The notes beneath the pieces are model-generated. The model saw only the letters and a program-made list of their open reading frames with translations. It did no database searches and was not told the origin of the DNA. The translations under genes and the position numbers were made by a program. A stretch of DNA of 45,704 nucleotides from Chloroflexaceae bacterium (GTDB taxonomy: Bacteria; Chloroflexota; Chloroflexia; Chloroflexales; Chloroflexaceae), in contig JAAUSQ010000010.1 of assembly GCA_012033195.1 (NCBI GenBank), positions 1-45,704 of the forward strand. The letters are read 5' to 3'. Of this stretch, positions 36,374 through 45,704 are shown piece after piece (positions within the stretch are counted from its first letter, which is position 1; every line of letters starts with the position of its first letter).

Positions 36374-38020
36374 ATGGCAACTATTTCCGTGCCCCAGCAT
36401 AGTATCCCCTGGACACAACGGGGCATTATGAGCTGGATCACCACCGTCGATCATAAGAAGATTGGCATTATATATATGACCCTCGCCTTCTTCTTCTTTA
36501 TTGTGTCGGGTCTCCTGGCGATGGTGGTGCGCCTGGAGCTTACGGTACCCGGTCAGCAGTTTGTCTCTGCCGACCTGTATAATCAGATCTTTACGATGCA
36601 CGCAACCGGCATGATCTTCCTGTTTGTCATCCCATTCTTCGCCGGGTTGGGCAACTTCCTGGTACCGCTCCAGATTGGCGCAATTGATATGGCCTTCCCG
36701 CGTATCAATGCGCTTGGTCTGTGGATGGCGCTGTTTTCCGGCATCATCATGTTTGGTGGCTTCTTTGTGGCTGGTGGCGCTGCTGCGGCAGGCTGGACAA
36801 GCTACCCGCCACTTTCGAACAGCACCTATTCGCCCACTTTGGGGCAAGACCTGTGGATCATCGGTCTTCAGGTGCTTGGCATTTCAAGCATTCTCAGCGC
36901 GGTCAACTTTCTGGTGACGGTGGCAAATATGCGTGCTCCTGGCATGACATGGCGTAAAATCCCGCTCTTTACGTGGTCGGTGGTGACCGCGCAGGGCATG
37001 GTGCTGGCGGCAACCCCGATGCTGACGGGCGCACTGACAATGCTGCTGACCGACCGCCAGTTCGGGACACGCTTCTTCGATGCCGCGCAGGGCAACCCGC
37101 GCCTGTGGCAGCATATGTTCTGGTTCTACTCGCACCCGGCAGTCTACATTATGATCCTGCCTGCGATGGGTGCGGTGAGCGATATTCTGCCGGTCTTCTC
37201 ACGCAAGCCAATCTTTGGCTACTTTGCGATCTTCCTGTCCACCGTCCTGATTGGTGTGTTTGGCTTTACCTCGTGGCTGCATCATATGTTCACGATTGGA
37301 GCCAATCCGGTGGTTGAAACACTGTTTATGGCAACCACGATCATCATTGCGGTACCGACGGGGCTGAAGATTTTTAACTGGATTGCCACAATGTGGGGTG
37401 GTTCGCTCAACCTGAAAACACCGCTGTACTATGTGTTGGGCTTCCTGTCGATGTTCCTGATCGGTGGTATCAGTGGCGTGTTCCAGGGGTCGGTACCACT
37501 TGATAAGCAGCTACACGATACCTACTGGGTGGTGGCACACATTCACTATGTGCTGTTTGGTGGCAGCGTGTTTGGCATCTTTGCCGCGCTGTTCTACTGG
37601 TGGCCCAAGTTCACCGGGCGCATGCTGGGCGAACGGCTCGGTATGATCCAGTTCTGGACAATGTTTATCGGTATGAATGTAACGTTCTTCCCGATGCACA
37701 TTCTGGGCCTGCTTGGAATGCCGCGCCGCTACTTCGACTATCCAGCGGGGCGGGGCTGGGAAATCTACAACATTATTGCAACCGTGGGCGCGTTCCTGGT
37801 GGCGCTGTCGGCGTTGCTGTTTATCATCAATGTCGTCATCTCGCTGACACGTGGCGAACGAGCCAGCGACGATCCGTGGGAGGGCAACACGCTCGAATGG
37901 GCCACCTCCTCGCCGCCGCCTGATCATAACTTTGATAAGATCCCACCGCTGACCAGCGACCGCCCGCTGTGGGACTTGCGGGTACGCAAGCTGGGTATCC
38001 AGACCAAAGACATACACTGA
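36374..38020 (+). CDS. ctaD: Cytochrome c oxidase subunit I, A2 type
   Basis: A 548-aa twelve-TM heme-copper oxidase subunit. Heme ligands are in [10 protein letters not shown] and HIHYVLFGG, CuB ligands in SHPAVY and WLHHMF. The D-channel Glu of type A1 oxidases (GHPEVY) is absent; the segment reads YSHPAVY, the Tyr-Ser signature of type A2 oxidases, which often have a cytochrome c-fused subunit II as here. AGAGG precedes the ATG. It is the catalytic subunit reducing oxygen to water and pumping protons. Confidence 0.96.
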   Translation: MATISVPQHSIPWTQRGIMSWITTVDHKKIGIIYMTLAFFFFIVSGLLAMVVRLELTVPGQQFVSADLYNQIFTMHATGMIFLFVIPFFAGLGNFLVPLQIGAIDMAFPRINALGLWMALFSGIIMFGGFFVAGGAAAAGWTSYPPLSNSTYSPTLGQDLWIIGLQVLGISSILSAVNFLVTVANMRAPGMTWRKIPLFTWSVVTAQGMVLAATPMLTGALTMLLTDRQFGTRFFDAAQGNPRLWQHMFWFYSHPAVYIMILPAMGAVSDILPVFSRKPIFGYFAIFLSTVLIGVFGFTSWLHHMFTIGANPVVETLFMATTIIIAVPTGLKIFNWIATMWGGSLNLKTPLYYVLGFLSMFLIGGISGVFQGSVPLDKQLHDTYWVVAHIHYVLFGGSVFGIFAALFYWWPKFTGRMLGERLGMIQFWTMFIGMNVTFFPMHILGLLGMPRRYFDYPAGRGWEIYNIIATVGAFLVALSALLFIINVVISLTRGERASDDPWEGNTLEWATSSPPPDHNFDKIPPLTSDRPLWDLRVRKLGIQTKDIH

Positions 38021-38138
38021 TAACGTACTGCATCGGTGGGTTGCCCCTGAAACAGGAGAGAGCGGAGAGGGGGCCACGCACAGAGTGTAAATGAGCATTG
38101 CGCTCTGTACGGTATCCTGGAAATATGGAAGAGGTACG

Positions 38139-39802
38139 ATGAAACAGAACATAACACGCTTCCGTTCGGCAGCAGGGTGGCTGCTGGCGGGCGGAAGCAT
38201 CGCAACACTGGCGTTGCTGATGACGGGCGAGCATGCCGTGCTGGTGGTGCTGGCGGCGCTCGTTAGCCTTGCGAGCAGCGCCATCGCATGGCACCACCGC
38301 AACGCCGAGCCACTGGTACGCCAACCCTGCTGCTGATCCCGCTGGTGCTGCTATTGCAGGTAGCGCTCAGCCACGATACGGTATGGGCTGCGGCTCCGGC
38401 AGTGGCGAGCCTGGTACACCCTGGTATCTGTGTGCTGCCCGTCGGTCTGATGCTGGTGCCCATGGTGGCGCTGCTGGTGCCCGATGCCAATGTAACGCTA
38501 CGGCTTGGCGCACGCGCTACCCGGCGCAAGCGCCGCTATACCCGCCTGACAATGGCAGGCGCGGCGGTGGCGTGGGTGTTGCTGGTTGCGGGCAGCTTGA
38601 TGCGCCACGACTTCGCTGCCGACTCGTTCTATGCGAGCACATTGCTGTTGCTGAATGGTCTGGTGCTAACAGCAGTATGGCAGACGTGGCAGGAGCGCCG
38701 CACTGATGCGGTGCTGGTTGGTTCGGTCGGGGTGGCGGTGGTGTTGCTGGCGCTGATTGATGCGCTGGTGCTGGCGGGTGTTGGCCCACTGACAAGCCTG
38801 TATACACCGCTGGCTGTCCTGATAACGCTGCTGTGGATGAGCATGCTGCTGTTGGGTGCGCTGACGCTGCGCCGCCCTGCGCCGATGCTGGCAGAACCCG
38901 CCGCGCACGTTGCGCCAGAAGCGGCAGTCGAGAAGCGGCCCACGCTGCTGTCCGACTATATGAGCCTGACCAAGCCGAAGGTGGTGTCGTTGTTGCTGGT
39001 GACCACACTGGCAGCGATGTATATCACTGATGCCGGGTTGCCCTCGCTGGCGCTGGTCTTCTGGACAATGCTGGGCGGCTACCTTGCATCGGGCGGCGCG
39101 GGTGCGATTAACTGCGCCTTTGAGAAAGATGTTGACATAAATATGGGGCGCACCAGTCGCCGCCCTGTTCCGAGTGGGCGCATCAAACCAGAGCACGCGC
39201 TGCTGTTTGGTAGTACGCTGGTAGCACTTTCGTTTGTGGTGCTGGCAACCTTTGTCACCCTGATGGCGGCGGTGTTGTCGCTGATTGGTGCCTTCTATTA
39301 TGCTATTGCATATACGCGCTGGCTCAAGCGGCATACCTGGCAAAACATCGTCATCGGTGGTGGCGCGGGTGCAATCCCGCCAATGGTTGGCTGGGCCGCA
39401 ATGACTAACTCGGTATCACTGGTGCCCGTGATTCTGTTCTTGATTATCTTCTACTGGACACCGCCGCACTTCTGGGCGCTGGCGCTGGTAAAACAAAAAG
39501 ACTATGCCCGCGCTGGTGTGCCGATGCTGCCTGTGGTGGCGGGCGAAGCCGAAACGCGCTGGCAGATCTGGCTCTACTCGGTGCTGCTGGTATCGTTTAG
39601 TTTTATTCTTACGCCGATCCACGCGATGGGACTGATGTACCTGGGATTGGCGGCGGTGCTGGGTGGCTTCTTCCTGTACTACGCCTGGTTGGTGTGGCGC
39701 AGGGGCGATCAGGCTGCAATCTGGGGCCTCTATAAATATTCACTGCTCTATCTGGCGTTGCTGTTCGGGGCGATGGTGCTCGATCAGTTGGTGCTTGGAT
39801 AG
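38139..39802 (+). CDS. ctaB: Heme O synthase with extra N-terminal membrane region (frameshifted)
   Basis: The C-terminal ~290 residues are a UbiA-type protoheme IX farnesyltransferase: SLTKPKVVSLLLVTTLAAM, NCAFEKDVDINMGRTSRRP and YTRWLKRHTWQNIVIGG. The first aspartate of the usual NxxxDxxxD motif is Glu here. The N-terminal ~250 residues have about seven TM helices and faintly resemble heme A synthase, without clear heme-ligand His pairs. The frame breaks at CC 38320-38321; one added base gives EPLVRPTLLLIPLVLLLQ and 554 aa from ATG 38139 (GAAGAGG upstream). I recall that other Chloroflexia heme O synthases carry a similar uncharacterised extension. Makes heme O for the neighbouring oxidase. 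Confidence 0.9.
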
Positions 39803-39860
39803 CAAACCGCATGGCCCGCCCTTTCACCGTGGGCCGTGTGCGATATATGGGAGATTGACA

Positions 39861-39980
39861 ATGAGCGATGAAACACGCCGGAAGAACCTGCGCCTCGGTC
39901 TGATCCTGGGTGCAGTGGCGCTGTTTATGTTTATGATTATGCTGCTGTGGGCGCGTCAGTATATGGCGCTGCCTGTTTGA
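39861..39980 (+). CDS. 39-aa single-TM protein, likely oxidase accessory subunit
   Basis: A tiny gene, MSDETRRKNLRLGLILG onward, one TM helix (~11-32), GGGAG upstream of ATG 39861. Its position between ctaB and another small membrane protein suggests a minor subunit or assembly peptide of the oxidase. No homology beyond this is recognised. Confidence 0.65.
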   Translation: MSDETRRKNLRLGLILGAVALFMFMIMLLWARQYMALPV

Positions 39981-40001
39981 TAGCACTGGAGAGCATTACA
40001 T

Positions 40002-40262
40002 ATGACAACGCCCGAACAGAAGACGTTTGCATCGGTTACGCTAACGCCCGACGAAGAATGGACCGAGTTGCATGCCCACCTGCCCGACCCCAGCATCTGG
40101 CCGATCATCATTGCGCTGGGTATTAGCGTGCTGCTGACCGGCATTGTGATTAACCTGCTGGTGATCCTGATCGGTCTGGCGATCTTCGCTTTTGGTCTGG
40201 GTGGCTGGATTTATCAGGATATTATGGTGAGCCTGCGCCAGGACGAACATGGGCATCACTAG
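40002..40262 (+). CDS. 86-aa two-TM protein, likely oxidase subunit IV-like
   Basis: A short soluble N-terminus (to ~35, TPDEEWTELHAHLPDPS) is followed by two TM segments (~34-52 and ~54-72) and a His-rich end (EHGHH). Size and place in the operon resemble the small subunit IV of bacterial oxidases. It begins 21 nt after the preceding tiny gene, so they are co-transcribed. No Shine-Dalgarno is strong. There is no subunit III gene (ctaE) in this operon. Confidence 0.65.
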   Translation: MTTPEQKTFASVTLTPDEEWTELHAHLPDPSIWPIIIALGISVLLTGIVINLLVILIGLAIFAFGLGGWIYQDIMVSLRQDEHGHH

Positions 40263-40442
40263 CGGCGTGAGGGGATAGTCCGTGCCGAGAGAGCCGGTCG
40301 GTTTAAACCTCCGGCTCCTGGCTACGAGGCCTGCCTGCGCGGGCTGTCTTGGTGCCGTCTGACTCTTGCCGCTCGCCTGAATAGTTTTGCGCTACTGTTC
40401 CTCTGCCCCCACTCCCCACTTAAGGGGCGAGGGGGTATGTTG

Positions 40443-42071
40443 TTACCCTAGTGCCTCCGAGGGCGTAGAAGCCGCGCCTTCCTGTACCCGCTCCTTAATC
40501 TTTTGTCCCTCAATCATCAGCGCTGCAATGATGGCGCTTGCCAGTGCCAGGACTGCCGAGAGCAGCATAATAGTGCGGAAGCCGACCAGAAATGCCTGAT
40601 CAAGCGCAAGCCGCAACTGGTCGCGCAGTTCGGCGGGCGTACTGGCGGGCACTGCTGCAGCGCCGAGTTTGGTGCGCTCAACGGCTAATTCTTCCTGCAC
40701 TGTGGGCGAGAGATCGAGCGGTGCGGTGCGCTCGTCAAGCTGAACATTAAAAACATTGACCATGACAATACCAAGAATGGCAATTGCCAGCAGACCCGCC
40801 GTGCGTGATGCGGCATTGTTGATGCCCGATGCAATGCCGACGTGCTCTCTATCAACCGCGTTCATCACGGCGGTCGTCAGTGGCGGCACACAGATCGACA
40901 TACCGATGCCAAGCACCACAATCGCCGGAAAGAAGGTAGTCCAGTAGCTCCCGCCGATACCGGGCAGCGCAAACAGCGCAAAACCGCCCGCCGCGATGGT
41001 GCAGCCAATCGCAAGCGGCCAGCGTGCGCCGTGGCGCTCCACCAGACCGCCCGACCAGCGCGAGATCAGGAACATCAGCACGGGGAAGGGCAGGAAGGCT
41101 GCGCCCGCTGCGGTGGCGGTGTAGCCCTGCACCTGAATGAGATTGAAGGGCAGGAAAAAGAGCGACCCACCAAGCGCAAAATACAACAGCAGGGTGAGTA
41201 GATTGGCCCCGCTGAAGGTGCGCGACTTGAAGACATACAGCGGGAACATCGGGTTATCGGCGTGGCGCTCCACCACCAGAAACAGCGCCAGCATTATGAC
41301 ACCAAGCATAATGCTACCCCATACCCGTGGATCAGCGAAGCCATACAACGAGCTTTCGGTCAGGCCAAACACCAGACCACCGAGGCCCAGCGTACCGAGC
41401 ACCGCCCCTTGCCAATCGAGCTTGCCGTGCTGATGGGAGCGGCTTTCGGGCACGTGCCAGAAGAGCAGTACCAGAATGATAATCGCCAGCGGTATATTAA
41501 TAAAGAAGATCCAGCGCCACGAGATATTTTCAATCACATAGCCGCCGATCACTGGCCCCAGCGCGGTAGTCATGGCCGAGAAGCCCGACCACGTACCGAT
41601 AGCTCTGCCGCGATCTTCTGCCGAGAAGGTTGCGCTGATGATTGCAAGGCTGCCCGGTACAAGCAGCGCTGCACCAATGCCCTGCACGGCACGCGCCAGG
41701 ATCAGCATGGCGGGGGTATCGGCAAAGCCACACCAGGCCGATGCAAGGGCAAAGATGGCAATGCCCATCGCATAAATCAGGCGGCGTCCGTAGCGGTCGC
41801 CCAGTGCGCCACCAACCAGGATCAGCGCGGCAAGAAAGAGTGTATATGATGCGACAATCCATTGCACATCCGTCACGGTGGCTTCCAGATCGGCTTGTAA
41901 CGCGGGCAGTGCCACGTTAACAACGGTACTATCAATAAAGGCCATGCTGGAGCCGAGAATGGTTGCCACCAGTACCCAGGGCTGCGAACGCTTGTCACAG
42001 GGGTTAAAGCCGGTATCTGCTTCTCTGGACATTACCTGCTCGTCGCAGGGCCGTTTTAGCGAAAGCGCCAT
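40443..42071 (-). CDS. DHA2-family MFS drug exporter (EmrB/QacA type)
   Basis: A 542-aa protein with about 14 TM helices. Family motifs: SMAFIDSTVVNVALPAL in TM1, WIVASYTLF, GALGDRYGRRLIY (motif A), RAVQGIGAALLVPGSLAII, and GPVIGGYV (motif C of antiporters). Likely a proton-driven exporter of hydrophobic drugs or a related compound; the substrate cannot be inferred. GAGAGGA precedes the ATG. It is convergent with the cta operon and divergent from ung. Confidence 0.93.
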   Translation of the reverse strand: MALSLKRPCDEQVMSREADTGFNPCDKRSQPWVLVATILGSSMAFIDSTVVNVALPALQADLEATVTDVQWIVASYTLFLAALILVGGALGDRYGRRLIYAMGIAIFALASAWCGFADTPAMLILARAVQGIGAALLVPGSLAIISATFSAEDRGRAIGTWSGFSAMTTALGPVIGGYVIENISWRWIFFINIPLAIIILVLLFWHVPESRSHQHGKLDWQGAVLGTLGLGGLVFGLTESSLYGFADPRVWGSIMLGVIMLALFLVVERHADNPMFPLYVFKSRTFSGANLLTLLLYFALGGSLFFLPFNLIQVQGYTATAAGAAFLPFPVLMFLISRWSGGLVERHGARWPLAIGCTIAAGGFALFALPGIGGSYWTTFFPAIVVLGIGMSICVPPLTTAVMNAVDREHVGIASGINNAASRTAGLLAIAILGIVMVNVFNVQLDERTAPLDLSPTVQEELAVERTKLGAAAVPASTPAELRDQLRLALDQAFLVGFRTIMLLSAVLALASAIIAALMIEGQKIKERVQEGAASTPSEALG

Positions 42072-42190
42072 ACCAATAAGATCCTCTCTCAGTTGTAACT
42101 CTGTACTCTGCTCGCTGCGTTTTGTTTCCTAATGGTCAATTTTTTGGGACATTGGTATTGTACTGCGAATTTTCGCACCGAAAAAGATAG

Positions 42191-42220
42191 TTGTTTCATC
42201 ATAACGCGCTGTGTTATACT
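42191..42220 (+). promoter_or_regulatory. Promoter of ung
   Basis: TTGTTT (42191-42196), 18 nt, then TATACT (42215-42220) preceded by TGt to form an extended -10. Start near 42228, 26 nt before the ung ATG. Confidence 0.55.
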
Positions 42221-42253
42221 ATTCGTAATCATTCGTAGTATCTATGCAAAGCA

Positions 42254-42937
42254 ATGACAACATCTTTTCGTTTCCCAAACACATGGCACGATATTCTGGG
42301 TGAAGAGTTGGCAAAACCATATATGCTGCAACTCCAGGACTTTTTGACCGAGGAGCGCAGCAACTATACGATCTACCCGCCGAAGCGTCAGGTGTTTACG
42401 GCGCTGGAGCTGACCCCCTACGATCAGGTGCGCGTGCTGATACTGGGGCAAGACCCGTACCACGGCCCCGGTCAGGCACATGGGCTGTGCTTCTCGGTGC
42501 TGCCGGGGGTGCCTGCGCCGCCATCGCTGGTAAATATTTTTAAAGAACTGCACGACGATGTTGGCTGCTTTGTGCCCAACAATGGCTATCTGGTGCCGTG
42601 GGCGGAGCAGGGCATTTTGCTGCTCAATGCGGTGCTGACGGTGCGAGCAGGGCAGGCCAACGCGCACAAAGACAAAGGCTGGGAGGTCTTTACCGACCGG
42701 GTTATTCAGGCGGTCAGCGCACGAGCAGCGCCGGTGGTCTTTGTGCTATGGGGCAACTACGCCCGCAAGAAAGTCAAGCTGATTGACACCACCCGCCATA
42801 CCATTGTGCAGTCGGCGCACCCGTCGCCGCTGTCGGCCCGCAATGGCTTTTTTGGCAGCCGTCCGTTCTCGGCGATTAATCGCATATTAGAGCAGCACGG
42901 CAGCACACCCATCGATTGGCAGATTCCTCATTTATAA
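42254..42937 (+). CDS. ung: Uracil-DNA glycosylase, family 1
   Basis: Removes uracil from DNA to start base-excision repair. The water-activating loop LGQDPYHGPGQAHGL, the FKEL region and the Leu-loop HPSPLSARNGFFGSRPFSAIN are all present, with the catalytic Asp and His intact. The 227-aa length is normal. The ATG has a weak Shine-Dalgarno and its own extended -10 promoter. Confidence 0.96.
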   Translation: MTTSFRFPNTWHDILGEELAKPYMLQLQDFLTEERSNYTIYPPKRQVFTALELTPYDQVRVLILGQDPYHGPGQAHGLCFSVLPGVPAPPSLVNIFKELHDDVGCFVPNNGYLVPWAEQGILLLNAVLTVRAGQANAHKDKGWEVFTDRVIQAVSARAAPVVFVLWGNYARKKVKLIDTTRHTIVQSAHPSPLSARNGFFGSRPFSAINRILEQHGSTPIDWQIPHL

Positions 42938-43059
42938 GGGTGTGTACTGCTATGCGAGTGTTGTATTTTGTGGTACACTTCGCAGAAATAAAAAGTATCA
43001 AAGCGATACTTCAATAGGATTAGTTGATATTGGTAGGGTGCAGCCTGGAATGGAAATGT

Positions 43060-44154
43060 ATGCAGTTTAAAGACTCTATTTTACAGTTGCCCGTGTATAA
43101 GCCATCAAATCTAACCGCAACCCAACCCGGTAGTATGGTGAAGCTTTCTTCAAATGAGAATGCACTCGGCCCCTCGCCCAGAGCGCTGGCAGCAATGCAG
43201 GCGGCGATAGGTCTGTGCCACAGCTACCCCGACTCGTCTGCGCTGGCGCTCCGGGTCGCCCTCGCCAATCGGGTGGGCCTTTCGCCCAATAGGGTTATCT
43301 GTGGCAATGGCTCCGACGAGCTGATTATGTTGCTCTCGCTTGGCTTCTTGAGCGAAGGCGATGAAGCAGTGATGGCGGCGGGTACATTTATTAGCTACCT
43401 GTTGCGGACCCGCGAGATGGGCGGCACGGCGGTACAGGTGCCACTGCGCCCCGATTATACCCACAACCTGCCCGCAATGCTGGCAGCTATCACGTCGCGC
43501 ACCCGCCTGTTGTATGTATGCAACCCCAACAATCCGACTGGTACATCGGTGGGAGCCGACGAAATCAGCGCGTTTCTGGCAGCGGTGCCCGATCATGTGC
43601 TGGTGGTGATGGACGAGGCCTATGTTGAGTATGCCATTCGTCCCGACTTTCCCGACACGGTGGCAGCATTGCGTGCTGGACGCAAGAACCTGATTATTCT
43701 GCGTACCTTTGCCAAGATTCACGGGTTGGCCGGGCTACGGCTTGGCTATGGCCTTGCTCATCCGGAGGTGATCGAGTATCTGCACCGGGCGCGTCCGGTC
43801 TTTAATGTCAACACGCTGGCCCAGGTTGGTGGACTTGCAGCACTGGATGATGAGGAACACATCGCGCGCACCAGAGCACACGCGCAGCGGAGCCGTGCTT
43901 TTTTTGAGCACGAACTGGGTATGCTCGGGTTGCAGCCGATAGCCAGCGAAACAAACTTTATTGCGGTGTATGTTGGGGACGATGGAGCCATCGCAGAAGA
44001 ACTGCGGCAGCAGGGATATGCAGTGATGCCGATCTCTGGCTGGGGCGTCTCCGGCTGTATCCGTATCTCATTTGGCACGATGGAGCAGAATGCTGGCTTT
44101 ATGGCGGCATTGCGCTATGTGCTGGAACAACGGTCAGTGTTGACCAGCATCTAG
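43060..44154 (+). CDS. hisC: Histidinol-phosphate aminotransferase
   Basis: A PLP-dependent class I/II aminotransferase of 364 aa from ATG 43060 (MQFKDSILQLPVYKPS). Typical HisC features: LSSNENALGPSPRAL near the N-terminus, NPNNPTGT, MDEAYVEYA and the PLP Lys in RTFAKIHGLAGLRLGYG. It makes histidinol phosphate from imidazoleacetol phosphate and glutamate. No other histidine genes are nearby; related aromatic or cobalamin-linked aminotransferases are alternatives. A TTG at 43024 would add 12 unlikely residues. Confidence 0.88.
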   Translation: MQFKDSILQLPVYKPSNLTATQPGSMVKLSSNENALGPSPRALAAMQAAIGLCHSYPDSSALALRVALANRVGLSPNRVICGNGSDELIMLLSLGFLSEGDEAVMAAGTFISYLLRTREMGGTAVQVPLRPDYTHNLPAMLAAITSRTRLLYVCNPNNPTGTSVGADEISAFLAAVPDHVLVVMDEAYVEYAIRPDFPDTVAALRAGRKNLIILRTFAKIHGLAGLRLGYGLAHPEVIEYLHRARPVFNVNTLAQVGGLAALDDEEHIARTRAHAQRSRAFFEHELGMLGLQPIASETNFIAVYVGDDGAIAEELRQQGYAVMPISGWGVSGCIRISFGTMEQNAGFMAALRYVLEQRSVLTSI

Positions 44155-44460
44155 GACGATGCAACCGAACGAGGCACAGGGGAACGAGGACACGGGCACG
44201 TCCTGATACTTGCACAGGTATCGGAAACTGGTGTGATGACAGCGCGTCGTTGGTCGGGGTTTCACGCAACTCCGGCAGGCAGTCGTGTCCTCTGTTTTGA
44301 TACTACTGGCGTCGTATGCATACGCCCCGATGTTCTTCCCCGGCCTTGCCAGTGCTGGCCTGTATAGTGCGGTATAAACAGCTCAATGGTTTTTTCCGGC
44401 GCAGCGCGGCGCGGGTATCGTATTGCCTGATCGTGCATCAGCTATGGATGAGGGGAAACG
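44155..44460. other. 306-bp intergenic region
   Basis: No gene seen. It contains a 12-bp perfect palindrome CGTATGCATACG (44313-44324), which could be an operator, and GTATAAA at about 44371-44377 as a possible -10. GAGGGGAAACG just before 44461 is the ribosome-binding site of the next gene. Confidence 0.4.
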
Positions 44461-45617
44461 ATGTTACATGCGCGCCTGAATGGGTATCTCACGTATTTTG
44501 AACGTCTGGCGACCCAACCAACCAACCACTGGAATGGTTTTTATATGTCGCAGCACGAGGGGATGAACTTTGCGCTGCGGTATCAGCTTTCTTTTGCCTG
44601 TTATGCGCTCGGTGCGCTGGCGCTGCATCCGATCGCGAGCCGCGCTGAACAGCAACGCGCCCGCTCTGCGATGGCGGCCCTGATTGACCGGATGTTACAG
44701 CGGCGTGTGTGGGCGTACTGGGCCGCCCGTGCCGACCAGCGCAACACGGATATTGATCCGATTAATGAAGCGAATGTGCAATATAGCGGGGCGCTCTCGA
44801 TGATGCTGGGCGCGTATCGGGTGGCGGGCGGCGATACCCGCTATGACGAGCCGTTTACGCTGGTCTGGAGTCCGGCTGATCGGTTCCATTATACTCATAC
44901 GTCGGTGGTTGATACGATAGCCAACCAGATGCAGCGCAATCGGCACCACGGTGTGGAGTGTGAACCGGGGCGCATCAATGTGAGCACGATGAACCACGCC
45001 CTGTGGGGCAACCTGCTGCACGACCGGATATTCCATACCACCTATGCGATAACGCACGATCTCTGGTTTGAATATGTTGTGAAGCATCTGGTGCAGCGGG
45101 GACTGCGCCTGATGGGGCGGACGATCTTCCAGGCGGCTATACCAGCCGGCTCTGGCCTGGTGCCTCGTTTGGCAATACCTTTACCGATGCCTGGGCGCTG
45201 GCCTGTATGGTGGCGCTGGCTCCTGATCTGGCGCGTGAACTTGCGCCGCGCTTTATCAAAACGGTTGTGCATCTGCCGCCCAACCAGAACGGCGCGTTGG
45301 TGCATGTGCCAGTAGGGGCAATGTGGCAGGCCAAAGAAGCTGCCGACGAAGCCACCGCAACCGGCTTTAGCTATCTGCTAGCGGTGGAAATGGGCGAAGC
45401 GGAACTGGCGGCGGCGTTGCTCAACTTTGCCGACAGCCACCTGAACCCGACCGACCACGAGGGAGGCCGCTTTTATAATGCAGGGCTGGCCCCGATCTAC
45501 ACCACGGCACTCTTTGCGCTTGGAGAGGCGGGCGGGTTGCAGGTGCTCGCCAATGCTCACCCCGCATCGGATGAGACATCAATGGATACTGAGGAGAACT
45601 TTGCCGTAAGCCATTAG
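44461..45617 (+). CDS. Linalool dehydratase/isomerase-like protein (frameshifted)
   Basis: The protein resembles the (alpha/alpha)6-barrel linalool dehydratase/isomerase fold: GFYMSQHEGMNFALRYQLS, NEANVQYSGALSMMLG, and a CEPGRINVSTMNHALWG segment that aligns with the family's CEP...CN active-site stretch. The first Cys is kept but the second active-site Cys position is Thr here. The frame breaks at GG 45132-45133; one added G gives TIFQGGYTSRLWPGASFGN and a 385-aa protein ending HPASDETSMDTEENFAVSH. GAGGGGAAACG precedes the ATG. No signal peptide. The substrate is unknown and the family call is from memory of its motifs. Confidence 0.6.
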
Positions 45618-45668
45618 CGCGGCGTGTTGTGCTGGTGTGTACTTCTGCTGTTGTTTGTTCTTATAGTC

Positions 45669-45703
45669 TGCCCCCACTCATCGATGTAGGAGTGTGGGGC
45701 AGG
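45669..45703. repeat. GC-rich imperfect inverted repeat
   Basis: TGCCCCCACTC (45669-45679) and GAGTGTGGGGCA (about 45690-45701) form a hairpin with one bulge. CTGCCCCCACTC recurs at about 40411, downstream of the cta operon, also beside a hairpin. It may be a dispersed intergenic repeat or a terminator without U-tract. Confidence 0.35.
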
Positions 45704-45704
45704 T

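Noticed and set aside
40411-40435. GC-rich hairpin between cta operon and exporter as terminator
   Set aside because: The stem is interrupted by mismatches and no U-tract follows on either strand; kept only as a possible dispersed repeat.

Overview
The window is a chromosomal stretch from a GC-rich, respiring bacterium, most likely of the phylum Chloroflexota (class Chloroflexia). The basis is indirect. A heme O synthase carries a long extra N-terminal membrane region, as I recall for Chloroflexia homologues. A caa3-type A2 oxidase lies beside a branched 2-oxoacid dehydrogenase operon, and secreted proteins have Thr/Pro/Ala-rich lipoprotein linkers. Promoters are mainly TGnTATAAT-like. No rRNA, tRNA, CRISPR or prophage genes were found, and I do not go below class level.

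Layout. 1-5.5 kb: a 7-TM sensor-like protein, two lipoproteins (an interrupted hydrolase and a beta-propeller), an alpha/beta hydrolase lacking its nucleophile, and a PPOX-type oxidoreductase. 5.6-10.7 kb: an HD-GYP phosphodiesterase, glutamate dehydrogenase, ComF and a two-TM coiled-coil protein. 10.8-15.6 kb (minus strand): hemW with a membrane protein, lipA, lipB and a Nudix hydrolase. 15.7-23.1 kb (plus): a MoxR ATPase/VWA pair, an alpha/beta hydrolase joined to an endonuclease III-like glycosylase, an inositol monophosphatase, a CBS-containing site-2 protease and a short-chain dehydrogenase. 23.2-28.7 kb: a thioredoxin-like protein with a Crp/Fnr regulator, then on the minus strand selD, a MOSC protein, zwf and gnd (oxidative pentose phosphate pathway). 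28.7-30.5 kb: a VOC protein and a solo tnpB element. 30.5-34 kb: E1alpha, E1beta and E2 of a 2-oxoacid dehydrogenase. 34-40.3 kb: a small membrane protein, a long AT-rich regulatory gap, and the ctaC-ctaD-ctaB oxidase operon with two tiny membrane subunits. 40.4-45.7 kb: a DHA2 exporter, ung, hisC and a linalool dehydratase/isomerase-like protein.

Two things stand out. First, selD has an in-frame TGA at codon 17, exactly where the catalytic Cys/Sec of selenophosphate synthetase sits, with a plausible SECIS-like hairpin after it: a probable selenoprotein in a genome that should therefore decode UGA as selenocysteine. Second, at least thirteen single-base frameshifts interrupt otherwise well-conserved genes (zwf, gnd, selD, E1beta, E2, ctaB, crp and others). 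Almost all lie in short G/C runs and each is repaired by one base, so I read them as sequence errors, not gene decay. Genes affected are given as one feature each over their full extent.

Functional links: lipA and lipB make the lipoyl group needed by the E2 protein encoded about 18 kb away. ctaB supplies heme O for the oxidase operon it sits in. zwf and gnd form an NADPH-producing operon.
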